Shown piece by piece: positions 1-6,948 of a DNA stretch of 7,636 bases (the stretch's first letter is position 1; the number at the start of each line of letters is the position of its first letter). The position numbers and the translations under genes are program-made. Source of the DNA: Desulfobacterales bacterium (lineage in GTDB: Bacteria; Desulfobacterota; Desulfobacteria; Desulfobacterales; JAFDCJ01); NCBI GenBank assembly GCA_029939875.1, contig JAOZSC010000111.1:1-7636 (forward strand). Reading direction: 5' to 3'. Under the pieces are notes generated by a model. That model searched no databases. It saw nothing but the letters and a program-made list of their open reading frames with translations, and was not told the origin of the DNA.

Positions 1-73
1 GTTTGGGGCGGTTCAAGGTGATTTCAGCCACAAAGTCTTTTCCGGTTTCAACTATCACTGCTTCATAGTTCAT
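1..73 (-). CDS. Enoyl-CoA hydratase/isomerase (crotonase) family protein, N-terminal fragment
   Basis: Only the first 24 codons are in the window; the gene continues beyond base 1. The start is well supported: ATG at 73-71 is preceded by AGGAG with a 6-nt spacer. The peptide begins MNYEAVIVETG and ends ITLNRPK. The short hydrophobic strand followed by TLNRP is the typical opening of crotonase-fold proteins, which hydrate or isomerise acyl-CoA thioesters in the cytoplasm. The catalytic residues and oxyanion hole lie outside the window, so the exact reaction cannot be named. The gene starts 28 nt after the stop of the permease gene on the same strand, so it is probably the next gene of the transporter operon and may act on a product of the imported compound. 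The family call rests on one short motif. Confidence 0.72.
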   Translation of the reverse strand, partial: MNYEAVIVETGKDFVAEITLNRPK

Positions 74-79
74 GATGTT

Positions 80-84
80 CTCCT
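80..84 (-). promoter_or_regulatory. Ribosome binding site of the crotonase gene
   Basis: AGGAG on the minus strand, 6 nt before the ATG at 73. It fixes the start of the partial gene that runs off the left edge. Confidence 0.75.
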
Positions 85-101
85 GTCTGTTGCTGTTTTG
101 G

Positions 102-1046
102 CTATTGATAACGGATCCTGGGATTAAGATAGGCATAGATAATGTCCGCCGTCAGGTTGGACAGACTGAAAATGACCACCAGCAGCATGGTCGTCGCCTG
201 GATCAGCGGCAGGTCCTGACGCTGGATGGCAAACAGCAGCAGGCGGCCCAAACCGGGGTAACTGAACAGGGATTCAGTGACGATCAGGCCGCCGATCAAC
301 CAGCCGATGCCGATGGCCACCACCGTCACGGTGGGCAGCAGGGCATTTCTGAGCACGTGAAAGAAGATAACCTGGTAGGGCCGCAGTCCTTTTAAATAAG
401 CGGTGCGCACATAGTCGGTCTGCAGCACCTCCACCGTGCTGGCGCGGGTCATGCGGGTGATGTAGGCCAGGCTGACCAGCGAGACCGTAATGGCAGGCAG
501 GACCAGCCGCGGCAGGGCTTCCAGAAAGGTTGCATCCGGCGCGATTGCCGAGCTGGCCGGAAACCAGTGTAGTTTAAGGGAGAAGATGGTGATGAGGATC
601 ACCCCGGTGACAAATTCGGGCAGGCCGATAAACGACAGCGATCCGATGGAAATGGCCTGGTCGATTAATGAGTTGCGCCGTAAAGCTGCCAGCAGTCCGA
701 GGATGATACCCAGCGGGACATACATGGCAAAAGCCACCAGGGCCAGCATGGCAGAGTTTCGCAGACGGGAAAAAACCAGTGCCATCACGGGATTGTCCGT
801 GCTCAGAGATATGCCCCAATCCCCCTGAACAAAATTAATCAGCCAGCTGCCGTACTGGATTACCAGGGGACGGTTCAATCCGAGTTCAGCGCGCAGATTG
901 GCCAGGGCCTCCGGCGTGGCAAAGCGGCCCAGGATCATTTTGGCAACATCTCCAGGCAGAATCTGGGTGGCCACAAAAATCAACATCGACGAGGCCAGCA
1001 ATGTCAGCAGTACGAATCCCAGACGGCGCAAAATAAACCGGCCCAT
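102..1046 (-). CDS. ABC transporter permease, DppB/OppB family
   Basis: This is an inner-membrane subunit of a peptide/nickel-type (PepT) ABC importer, 314 residues, the usual length for DppB-like proteins. It opens with MGRFILRRLGF and a first membrane helix at about 9-30 ending in LPGD, a hallmark of this family. A long periplasmic segment follows (about 31-95), then further helices at about 98-122, 132-158, 180-200, 236-262 and 283-306. The EAA-type coupling loop that contacts the ATPase is at about 211-234 (DYVRTAYLKGL and on to FHVLRN). I chose ATG 1046 over an in-frame ATG at 1073, because GGAAGGGG lies 6 nt upstream of 1046 and the longer form would add a polar extension overlapping the ATPase gene. 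The stop of the ATPase gene is 1 nt away, so translational coupling is likely. Unusually, this B-type permease is the last transporter gene rather than the second. The substrate is unknown. Confidence 0.93.
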   Translation of the reverse strand: MGRFILRRLGFVLLTLLASSMLIFVATQILPGDVAKMILGRFATPEALANLRAELGLNRPLVIQYGSWLINFVQGDWGISLSTDNPVMALVFSRLRNSAMLALVAFAMYVPLGIILGLLAALRRNSLIDQAISIGSLSFIGLPEFVTGVILITIFSLKLHWFPASSAIAPDATFLEALPRLVLPAITVSLVSLAYITRMTRASTVEVLQTDYVRTAYLKGLRPYQVIFFHVLRNALLPTVTVVAIGIGWLIGGLIVTESLFSYPGLGRLLLFAIQRQDLPLIQATTMLLVVIFSLSNLTADIIYAYLNPRIRYQ

Positions 1047-1047
1047 G

Positions 1048-3114
1048 TTATGCCCCTTCCTGTGATGAAGCAAAACGGATGGCTTCAGCCTGTAATTGGA
1101 TCAGCTCATTTTCAGGGATGTGGCAACTGATGCGGCTTTTTCCCGGGCCCTTTCGCCAGGGCGGCTTATCGGTTTCGCAAATGGTGCCGACCTTTCGGGG
1201 ACAGCGGGTGTGAAACGAGCAACCGCAGGGGATGTCCATGGCACCCGGTACACTGCCTTCCAGCCGGATGTTCTGCTGCTTGACATCCGGGTCGGCGATG
1301 GGGATCGCCGACAGCAGGGCTTCGGTGTAAGGATGGTAGGGGGGCGCAAAGACTTCATCGGCCCGGCCCCACTCGACGATTCTTCCCAGGTACATGACCG
1401 CAATCCAGTCGGAAATATGCTGCACGGCCGCCAGATCGTGGGAGATAAACAGATAGGTGGCGTTGTTTTTTTTCTGAAGATCAAAAAGCAAGTTGATCAG
1501 AGAGGCCTGAACGGACACATCCAGGGCCGAAAGGGGCTCGTCGAGCAGGATCAGTTCGGGATCGGCGGCGAATGCCCGGGCGATGGCGACCCGCTGTTTT
1601 TCTCCACCGCTGAGCTCCCCGGGAAAACGGTGGTAGTAGCTGACGGGCAGGTTAACGGCCTTCATGAGCTCACGGGTGCGGCCGGCAATCTGCTTGCGGT
1701 CGATTTGCCTTAACAGGGCCATTGGGCGTTGAATGGCTTCGGCGACGGTCCGGCGGGGATTGAGGGAGGCATCCGGGTTTTGAAACACCATCTGCAGTTT
1801 TTTGATAACCGTCCGGGGTCGGTCGGCGGTCAGGGAACCCAGTTGTTGATTGTCCATGACGAGTTTCCCGGAGGTCGGGGCAAGCAGACCGATGATGGTG
1901 CGCACCAGGGTGGTTTTACCGCAGCCGCTTTCCCCGACAATTCCCAGGGTGTCACCCTTGCGGACTTTTATACTCACCCCATTGACGGCTTTGATCTTTT
2001 TTTTATTTTGCCGGCGGATGGCCAACAGGGTCTGTAAAGGGGAAAAGTGTTTATTTAGGGCTTTGATTTCCAGCACGACCGGTGCATCTGCTGAGCGTTG
2101 ATCGGACCTTTCGTCACCGGCCGGTCCGGCGTTACCGGGCAGCTCCCGCCAGCGCAGACAAGCCGTCTGATGCCCGGGCTGGGCCGGCTGCAATACCGGA
2201 CGGCTGGCACGGCACCTATCCTGAACGAAGCGGCAGCGGGGGGCAAAAATGCAGCCCGGGGGGAGTTCATCCAGACGCGGGATCAACCCCGGGATGCTGG
2301 CCAGGGAGTGTTTTTTGCCTCCGGGCTCAAAATGGGGCACACAGCCCAGCAGGCTCAGGGTGTAAGGATGCAGCGGCTCTTTGAACAGGTCACGGGTGTT
2401 GCCTACCTCCATTAACTGTCCGGCGTACATCACCCCGATGCGGTCGCAGATTTTGGCCACCACTGCCAGGTCATGGGTGATGTATAAAATCGCCGAGTCG
2501 AATTCCTGCTTCAAATCGGTTACCAGGTCCAATACCACCGCCTGGGTGGTAACATCCAGAGCGGTGGTGGGCTCATCCAGGATCAACAGCGCGGGGTTGT
2601 TGATTAACCCCATGGCGATTACGCAGCGCTGCAGCATCCCGCCGGAAAGCTGATGTGGAAACCGATCGGCGACGGTTTCCGGCTCCGGCATGGCCACTTT
2701 GGCCAGCATGGCGATGGCTTTTTTTTGGGCCGCTGCTTTTGAGATTTGCTGGTGGATACGGGCTGTTTCGGCCAGCTGGCGGCCGATGGTCAGCGACGGG
2801 TTCATGGCGGTCGCCGGGTTCTGGTAAACCATTCCGATTTTTCGGCCCCAGATGCGATACATTTCTTTGGAAGGCAGTCCGCTGATTTTGCAGCCATGCA
2901 GCGACACCCGACCGCCGAGAATACGTCCGTTAGCGGCCAGATAGTCCATGGCACCCAGGGCCAGCGTGGTTTTTCCCGATCCGGATTCACCCACCAGTCC
3001 GAAGCTTTCCCTGGATGCGGCTTTCAGCGACACATCGCGCACCGCTTCCAGCAGACCGCCGGGGGTCTGGTAGCCGATGGTCAGGTTTTCTATTTCAAGG
3101 CAAGCCTCAGTCAT
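1048..3114 (-). CDS. Fused dual-ATPase subunit of peptide-type ABC transporter (DppD-DppF fusion)
   Basis: This cytoplasmic protein of 688 residues holds two complete ABC ATPase domains, so it supplies both nucleotide-binding subunits that DppD and DppF normally provide. First half: Walker [10 protein letters not shown] at 42-50, signature LSGGM 156-160, Walker B ILDEP 178-182, H-loop His214. Second half: Walker [10 protein letters not shown] 394-402, signature LSGGEKQR 501-508, Walker B LLDEP 523-527, H-loop His559. All catalytic residues look intact. The first signature reads LSGGMLQR rather than LSGGMQQR. Each half ends in the oligopeptide-transporter C-terminal domain with a four-cysteine set: Cys288, 294, 301, 319 and Cys632, 638, 646, 664. 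In a DppD structure this domain carries a 4Fe-4S cluster, so two clusters are plausible here. A polar linker (about 322-346) joins the halves. The gene lies 13 nt after the DppC-type gene. AGGA overlapping that gene's stop region is the only ribosome-site candidate. Similar fusions exist elsewhere (for example GsiA, YejF). Confidence 0.94.
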   Translation of the reverse strand: MTEACLEIENLTIGYQTPGGLLEAVRDVSLKAASRESFGLVGESGSGKTTLALGAMDYLAANGRILGGRVSLHGCKISGLPSKEMYRIWGRKIGMVYQNPATAMNPSLTIGRQLAETARIHQQISKAAAQKKAIAMLAKVAMPEPETVADRFPHQLSGGMLQRCVIAMGLINNPALLILDEPTTALDVTTQAVVLDLVTDLKQEFDSAILYITHDLAVVAKICDRIGVMYAGQLMEVGNTRDLFKEPLHPYTLSLLGCVPHFEPGGKKHSLASIPGLIPRLDELPPGCIFAPRCRFVQDRCRASRPVLQPAQPGHQTACLRWRELPGNAGPAGDERSDQRSADAPVVLEIKALNKHFSPLQTLLAIRRQNKKKIKAVNGVSIKVRKGDTLGIVGESGCGKTTLVRTIIGLLAPTSGKLVMDNQQLGSLTADRPRTVIKKLQMVFQNPDASLNPRRTVAEAIQRPMALLRQIDRKQIAGRTRELMKAVNLPVSYYHRFPGELSGGEKQRVAIARAFAADPELILLDEPLSALDVSVQASLINLLFDLQKKNNATYLFISHDLAAVQHISDWIAVMYLGRIVEWGRADEVFAPPYHPYTEALLSAIPIADPDVKQQNIRLEGSVPGAMDIPCGCSFHTRCPRKVGTICETDKPPWRKGPGKSRISCHIPENELIQLQAEAIRFASSQEGA
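1053..1060 (-). promoter_or_regulatory. Ribosome binding site deciding the DppB-type start
   Basis: GGAAGGGG on the minus strand lies 6 nt before ATG 1046, inside the last codons of the ATPase gene. It supports the 314-residue form and argues against the ATG at 1073. Confidence 0.7.
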
Positions 3115-3127
3115 GGCGATGAAGATC

Positions 3128-4030
3128 CTATTGTTTCCCGATATCCGGCTGCAGGATGTGACGCAGTCCGTCGCTCATCAGATTGGTGGCAATGACTAGC
3201 AGCGAAATGGTGCCCGCCGGAAAGAGCAGCATCCAGGGGGCGGTAGAAAAATAAGCCCGGGCCTCATTGATTTGCAGTCCCCAGTCCGGCGAAGGGGGCT
3301 GGACACCCAGGCCCAGAAAGCCCAGCGAAGCCACCAGAAAGATGGCATAGGAAAAGCGCATGGACATTTCCACCAGCAGCGGTGCCAGCGCGTTGGGCAG
3401 GATTTCTCGAAACAGGATATAGCTGTTTTTTTCCCCCCGGGTCTTGGCGGCTTCCACGAATTCTGTGGTTTTTAAATCCAGCACCATGCTGCGTACCACC
3501 CGCGCTAGCATGGGCACATATAAAATGGTGACCACCACAATCAGGTTGGTCAGTGATGATCCCACGGTGGCCAGCAGAACCAGCGCCAGCAGCAGGGGCG
3601 GGAAGGCCAGTAGGATGTCCAGGACGCGCATCAGGATTTCATCCCACATGCGGCCGTAGTAGCCGGCAAAAAGACCGATGGAGGTTCCAATGATGGTGGC
3701 CAGCAGGGTGCCGATTCCGCCGAGCAGAAAAATGCCCCGGCTGCCGGCCAGAATGCGACTGAAAACGTCGCGTCCGTACTGGTCGGTTCCAAAAAAGTGG
3801 GTGGCATCCGGCGGTTTCAGGCGAGCGGCAATATCCTGGTTTTCAAAGCCGTATGGGGCCACCAGGGGTCCCACAAAGGCCATGGTCAGAAAGAAGAGAA
3901 AAATCAGTGTGCCGGCAAAGGCGAAGGGATTGCGCAGCAGTTCTCGCCACCGACCCTGGTGGCGCGGACGGCGGGCATGTTTGCCGGTGTTGTGCTTACC
4001 GGATACCGGGTCGGGGGTTTTTATCACCAT
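3128..4030 (-). CDS. ABC transporter permease, DppC/OppC family
   Basis: This is the second inner-membrane subunit of the peptide-type importer, 300 residues, the normal length for DppC-like proteins. A basic cytoplasmic N-terminus (about 1-33) ends in LLRNPFAFAG and leads into the first helix (about 36-58). Next comes the family motif HFFGTDQYGRDVFSR (78-92), then helices at about 99-123, 136-156, 160-178, 226-244 and 265-285. The EAA coupling loop is at 193-212 (EAAKTRGEK to EILP) and the conserved LGLGVQPPSPDWG at 239-251. ATG 4030 is the only plausible start, since the next Met is residue 50. Its ribosome site is weak: GGAAG lies about 12 nt upstream. The gene follows the binding-protein gene after 104 nt with two hairpins, which may lower its expression relative to that gene. 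It should pair with the DppB-type permease at 102-1046. Confidence 0.93.
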   Translation of the reverse strand: MVIKTPDPVSGKHNTGKHARRPRHQGRWRELLRNPFAFAGTLIFLFFLTMAFVGPLVAPYGFENQDIAARLKPPDATHFFGTDQYGRDVFSRILAGSRGIFLLGGIGTLLATIIGTSIGLFAGYYGRMWDEILMRVLDILLAFPPLLLALVLLATVGSSLTNLIVVVTILYVPMLARVVRSMVLDLKTTEFVEAAKTRGEKNSYILFREILPNALAPLLVEMSMRFSYAIFLVASLGFLGLGVQPPSPDWGLQINEARAYFSTAPWMLLFPAGTISLLVIATNLMSDGLRHILQPDIGKQ

Positions 4031-4066
4031 GATCGGGGAACACTTCCGGGACCCGTATGCCTTAAG

Positions 4067-4085
4067 AAATCCGGGCCCCGGAATT
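4067..4085 (-). terminator. Stem-loop between binding-protein and permease genes (possible attenuator or mRNA stabiliser)
   Basis: The arms TCCGG and CCGGA pair around a 3-nt loop (4070-4082). After one A/A mismatch, two more A-T pairs extend the stem. On the minus strand it is followed by TTTCTT, which is not a clean U-tract. A leaky terminator or a 3'-end-stabilising hairpin after the binding-protein gene is common in ABC importers and gives excess binding protein. That role here is inference. Confidence 0.35.
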
Positions 4086-4119
4086 TTTCAGAGCTGATGG
4101 TACGATTGTGGTTTGCAAT

Positions 4120-4131
4120 GCGCTCAAGCGC
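4120..4131 (-). repeat. Short inverted repeat just after the binding-protein stop codon
   Basis: GCGC-TTGA-GCGC on the minus strand forms a 4-bp stem with a tetraloop, 3 nt beyond the TAA of the binding-protein gene. It has no U-tract. It may protect the upstream mRNA together with the hairpin at 4067-4085, or be chance. Confidence 0.3.
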
Positions 4132-4134
4132 GGG

Positions 4135-5664
4135 TTACTTTTTAAAATAGGCATTCCAGAAACGTGTGCGGGCCCAGTCGGCAGCCAGTTTAACGTTTTG
4201 GACCTTCGAGCTTACCCCGGCCACTGATTTTTCAAAGTAGGCCACCACAATCGGTCCGCGCTCGATCATGATCTGCTGCAGTTGATGGTACAGTTTAACT
4301 CGCTTGTTAAAATCCATCTCGCGGTCGACCTGGCTTGTCAGGCGATCAAATTCGGCATCGCTCCAGTGGCTTTCATTCCAGGGGCCTTTGCTTGCATAGG
4401 CCAGGTTGAAATAGGTGACCGGAGTGGCCCGGGCACCCCAGTCGGTAATGCCGAAATCGCATTTCAGCCAGCTCTGCGCACCGTCACCAAAATAAACATC
4501 CGACGGTACCACTTTGATATCGACAGTAACCCCGATTTTGGCCAACTGCTCTTTCCACACGGTGGCAATGGGAATGACATCCAGCTGGTTCTGGGCTACC
4601 AGGTTGATTTTCAGACCGTTGGGGTGTCCCGCTTCGGCCAGCAGCTTTTTGGCCTTTTGCAGGTCCATCACCGGAGCCTTGTCCAGATAATATTTACCAT
4701 AGGCAGGGCCCACCGGGCTAAAGCCGTTTCCGACCGCGGCCAGTCCCGGACGAACGGCGTTGATGATTTGCTTGTGGTTCGTGGCCAGTTTCAGTGCTTT
4801 GCGGATGCGGTTGTCGGCTGCAATGTGACCCTTGTCCGAACGCATGTGGATGGCCCAGTGCATGTTGGAATCATTGGTCAGGATCTTGGCACTGCCGCCT
4901 TTTTTTATGGTTTCGGCGAACTCGGTGGTCAACCCACCGACGAAGTTCAGTTCTCCGCCGCGCAGCGCTTCAACCTGTCCGCCTATATCGGGCGAAAAAA
5001 TCATGTGGACTTCATCCAGGTAGGGCAGGCGGTTGCCGGCAGCATCTTTTTGATTGAAATACGGATTTTTTTTGAGAATAATCCGGTCTTCCGGAAAATA
5101 CGAAGCGATCATGAAAGGTCCGCTGCTGATGCGCTTTTTGGCCGGATCTTTCAGGCCGTCGGGAATGATGCTGGCATGATAGTCGCCGACATCGGACGCA
5201 AATTCCGGATTCTGATGCGTGAGGGTAAAGCGCACATGGGTCGCATCCGGCGCTTCTACCTTTAGGATGTTCTTATACAGTTTGACCACCGGTGAGCCGA
5301 CTTTTGGATCCCGCAGGCGGTTGAAGCTGTACGCGACGTCCTTGGCAGTTACCGGCGCACCGTTGTTAAACTTGACATCCGGGCGCAGGGTAAAGGTCCA
5401 GGTCTTGCCGTCCGGCGAATTCCATTTCGTTGCCAGGTCGGGAACCGGCCGGTTGCTGGCGTCAATATAGGTCAGATGATGGTAGACCTGTTCCAGCAGC
5501 ATAATGTCGGCAATGCTGGTTGCAAAATGGGGATCCAGGTTGTTTACGGGCTGAGACCCGATTTTTAAAACCCCCCCGTATTGGGCTGCTGCCTGAGCGC
5601 AGAAGGGCAGTGCCAGAACGGACGCTGCCAGTAAGAACACCAGTAACATTTTTCTTTTTACCAT
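4135..5664 (-). CDS. Periplasmic solute-binding protein of peptide/nickel-type ABC transporter (SBP_bac_5 family)
   Basis: This is the substrate receptor that delivers ligand to the DppB/DppC-type permeases, 509 residues, typical for DppA/OppA-like proteins. The start at 5664 has GGAGGA 6 nt upstream. The in-frame ATG at 5682 lies upstream of that ribosome site and is rejected. Residues 1-25 form a signal peptide: basic MVKRK, a hydrophobic core, and AQA before the likely cleavage at 25/26. Cys22 does not sit in a proper lipobox, so I read it as a soluble periplasmic protein rather than a lipoprotein. The family signature spans about 76-117 (DLATKWNSPDGKTWTF, then FNNGAPVTAKDVAYSF). In the ligand-pocket region the protein has DWGARATP (408-415), where E. 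coli DppA-like proteins carry an acidic Asp-Pro motif that binds a peptide amino group. The ligand may therefore not be an ordinary free peptide; this is inference. It is the first gene of the operon, behind a promoter at 5692-5720. Confidence 0.93.
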   Translation of the reverse strand: MVKRKMLLVFLLAASVLALPFCAQAAAQYGGVLKIGSQPVNNLDPHFATSIADIMLLEQVYHHLTYIDASNRPVPDLATKWNSPDGKTWTFTLRPDVKFNNGAPVTAKDVAYSFNRLRDPKVGSPVVKLYKNILKVEAPDATHVRFTLTHQNPEFASDVGDYHASIIPDGLKDPAKKRISSGPFMIASYFPEDRIILKKNPYFNQKDAAGNRLPYLDEVHMIFSPDIGGQVEALRGGELNFVGGLTTEFAETIKKGGSAKILTNDSNMHWAIHMRSDKGHIAADNRIRKALKLATNHKQIINAVRPGLAAVGNGFSPVGPAYGKYYLDKAPVMDLQKAKKLLAEAGHPNGLKINLVAQNQLDVIPIATVWKEQLAKIGVTVDIKVVPSDVYFGDGAQSWLKCDFGITDWGARATPVTYFNLAYASKGPWNESHWSDAEFDRLTSQVDREMDFNKRVKLYHQLQQIMIERGPIVVAYFEKSVAGVSSKVQNVKLAADWARTRFWNAYFKK

Positions 5665-5670
5665 AACCCA

Positions 5671-5676
5671 TCCTCC
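5671..5676 (-). promoter_or_regulatory. Ribosome binding site of the solute-binding protein gene
   Basis: GGAGGA on the minus strand, 6 nt before ATG 5664. It is a strong site and decides the start over the ATG at 5682, which lies immediately upstream of the site itself. Confidence 0.85.
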
Positions 5677-5691
5677 TTTCATTTTTGCCTG

Positions 5692-5720
5692 ACTATGGAC
5701 CAGGCTGCCTGAAAAATCAA
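5692..5720 (-). promoter_or_regulatory. Candidate sigma70 promoter of the transporter operon
   Basis: On the minus strand, TTGATT (5720-5715) and CATAGT (5697-5692) are separated by exactly 17 bp. Each matches 4 of 6 consensus positions. The predicted transcription start near 5685 gives a leader of about 20 nt that includes the ribosome site. The spacer contains the inverted repeat CAGGC-T-GCCTG (5701-5711), which could be an operator. The transcription start is not proven. Confidence 0.5.
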
Positions 5721-5750
5721 GGCCGCTGATGAAAAATTCGGCAACCTCCC

Positions 5751-5762
5751 GGTGATATCACC
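5751..5762. repeat. Perfect 12-bp palindrome GGTGATATCACC
   Basis: The sequence equals its own reverse complement. Its centre is about 71 bp upstream of the predicted transcription start of the transporter operon, a position typical of activator sites. The half-sites are too close together for a CRP/FNR box. No regulator gene is in the window, so the role is a guess. Confidence 0.4.
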
Positions 5763-5781
5763 CCCTCGGGGGGCGCTTTTT
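5761..5781 (+). terminator. G/C stem-loop followed by T5 on the plus strand
   Basis: CCCCC-TC-GGGGGG (5761-5773) is followed by CGC and five T on the plus strand, so it has terminator form in that direction. There is no plus-strand gene upstream for it to end. It could stop antisense transcription or simply be a structured element in the control region. In the minus direction it lacks a T-run. Confidence 0.25.
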
Positions 5782-5787
5782 GCCGGG

Positions 5788-5809
5788 AAAAAACTGCTGC
5801 TGTCGCAGG
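5788..5809 (-). terminator. Weak intrinsic terminator candidate after the iron-sulfur protein gene
   Basis: On the minus strand CTGC (5808-5805) can pair with GCAG (5797-5794), and the stem is followed directly by six T (5793-5788). The stem has only 4 bp, so the terminator would be weak. Its position about 40 nt after the stop of the iron-sulfur protein gene fits. Confidence 0.3.
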
Positions 5810-5831
5810 ACCGACACACATGGTGCAAAGG

Positions 5832-5844
5832 GCCTGATCCAGGC
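5832..5844 (-). repeat. Inverted repeat GCCTG-GAT-CAGGC after the iron-sulfur protein stop
   Basis: A perfect 5-bp stem with a 3-nt loop, 3 nt beyond the TAA at 5850-5848. The same pentamer recurs three times near the transporter promoter (5687, 5701, 5707). It may be a 3'-end hairpin or one more copy of a repeated binding motif. Confidence 0.35.
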
Positions 5845-5847
5845 GTA

Positions 5848-6948
5848 TTAAATCGCCGGTTGCCTGCCGATGCCCAGGATCCGGCTGTAAATCGACTGGC
5901 GGCTGTTAAGTGTTACCATCTCGATGGCTTGTTCCGGACAACCGGTGCTGCAGATCCCGCATCCGCGGCATAAATCAACATTGAAACGAATTTTTTTCTC
6001 ATTGTCTGCCGATTGCTGCCGCTGGCCATCCCGGGCGTTTTCTTTTTCCTCAAAGCCGAAGGCGCCGAAGGGACATCGGCGTATGCACCGGCCGCAGACC
6101 GTGCAACGGTCTTTGATATGCCGGGCCACATACCGTGTCAGCGGCCAGAGTTTGCGGGCGTCCTGACGTTCGGCCAGCTGGTGCGGATAGCAACAATCCG
6201 GGCAGCAGTTGCAAATGGCGCCGTCAATGGCGCCGTCTTGCGCGACTGCCACCTCCCCGCTTTGCATCAACCCGTTGCGGTTGGCCTCGCGCACGATTTC
6301 TTTGGCCCGGTATTTGGAAATTTCCCAGCCCAGTCCCCGGTCATTGGTAAACCGCAGACAGGTGTAAACCGACTGACGGCAGCGCTTCATCATGGATCGG
6401 CAGTTGCATGGAAACAGGTAGACGTGACCCACCCGGTCTATCAGACTTTCAGCCTCGTGCAAAAGTAAGTATTCCGGACAGACCTGGCCGGGATCTCTGG
6501 AAGTCCCCTGTTTGAGGGATCGGATTTGTTCGGCATGCCGGCTTTCATAGTAGTCTATTTCCCAGGCATTGAGCTGTTGGCGAATATTTTCCGGAATATC
6601 CTGCCAGCCCTCAAACATGGCCCACACCTCGAAGCGGGCATGAAAGTCGGCGGGCGCATAGCTGCCGTCTGTGCCCCGATTGATAATGCCTCTTTTAAAA
6701 CAGCGATCTATAAATTCCTGAAGGCTATCGGCTGGCCATTTTGTTTTTCCGGCGCTGAGTTTGTCTGCGATTTGGCCAGGTGACAGGGCTTTTTTCGCCA
6801 ACAGCAGGATCATTTCAATTTCTTCGTCTTCAAAGAAGCGATCGACCCAGTTATAGGCGAAGTCCGGGATGTCGAAAATTTTGTAAAACTGCTTTAATGT
6901 ATTTTTTTCATTGTTCATGGTTTGTGCCGGGTAAGAACCGCCATGCAT
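5848..6948 (-). CDS. Winged-helix-like iron-sulfur protein with C-terminal 2x[4Fe-4S] ferredoxin domain
   Basis: The predicted cytoplasmic redox protein has 366 residues from ATG 6948, or 356 from the equally possible ATG 6918 (MNNEKN). Neither start has a clear ribosome site. Residues about 36-95 look like a winged helix-turn-helix (EEIEMILLLAKKALSPGQIADKL, quoted here in part: ALSPGQIADKL at 54-64). The middle part has PCNCR (180-184) with Cys190 and Cys197, then CNCCPDCC (246-253). Two ferredoxin motifs follow: Cys282, 285, 288, 292 and Cys327, 330, 333, 337, each ending in CP, for two 4Fe-4S clusters. This layout matches a family of uncharacterised 4Fe-4S proteins in anaerobes, where I recall a CxCR segment and CNCCGCCC in the same places. 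Substrate and partners are unknown. It lacks a signal peptide and membrane helices. It lies upstream of the transporter operon on the same strand, but separated by 183 nt and a promoter, so a shared function is not shown. Confidence 0.85.
   Translation of the reverse strand: MHGGSYPAQTMNNEKNTLKQFYKIFDIPDFAYNWVDRFFEDEEIEMILLLAKKALSPGQIADKLSAGKTKWPADSLQEFIDRCFKRGIINRGTDGSYAPADFHARFEVWAMFEGWQDIPENIRQQLNAWEIDYYESRHAEQIRSLKQGTSRDPGQVCPEYLLLHEAESLIDRVGHVYLFPCNCRSMMKRCRQSVYTCLRFTNDRGLGWEISKYRAKEIVREANRNGLMQSGEVAVAQDGAIDGAICNCCPDCCYPHQLAERQDARKLWPLTRYVARHIKDRCTVCGRCIRRCPFGAFGFEEKENARDGQRQQSADNEKKIRFNVDLCRGCGICSTGCPEQAIEMVTLNSRQSIYSRILGIGRQPAI

Noticed and set aside
1047..1073. Longer start (ATG 1073) for the DppB-type permease
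   Set aside because: The nine extra residues are polar, overlap the ATPase gene, and the good ribosome site points to ATG 1046.
1096..1713. 205-codon plus-strand open frame opposite the ATPase gene
   Set aside because: Shadow of the ATPase reading frame, which has intact ABC motifs; the plus-strand product is low-complexity and Gly/Asp/Gln-rich.
4282..5265. 327-codon open frame on the plus strand
   Set aside because: It lies fully antisense to the solute-binding protein gene, has no recognisable family features or ribosome site, and is the kind of mirror frame expected in G+C-rich coding DNA.
5665..5682. Longer start (ATG 5682) for the binding protein
   Set aside because: The ribosome site GGAGGA lies downstream of this ATG and serves ATG 5664; the shorter form has a canonical signal peptide.
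6013..6468. 151-codon plus-strand open frame opposite the iron-sulfur protein
   Set aside because: Antisense to a gene with clear ferredoxin motifs; no independent evidence.
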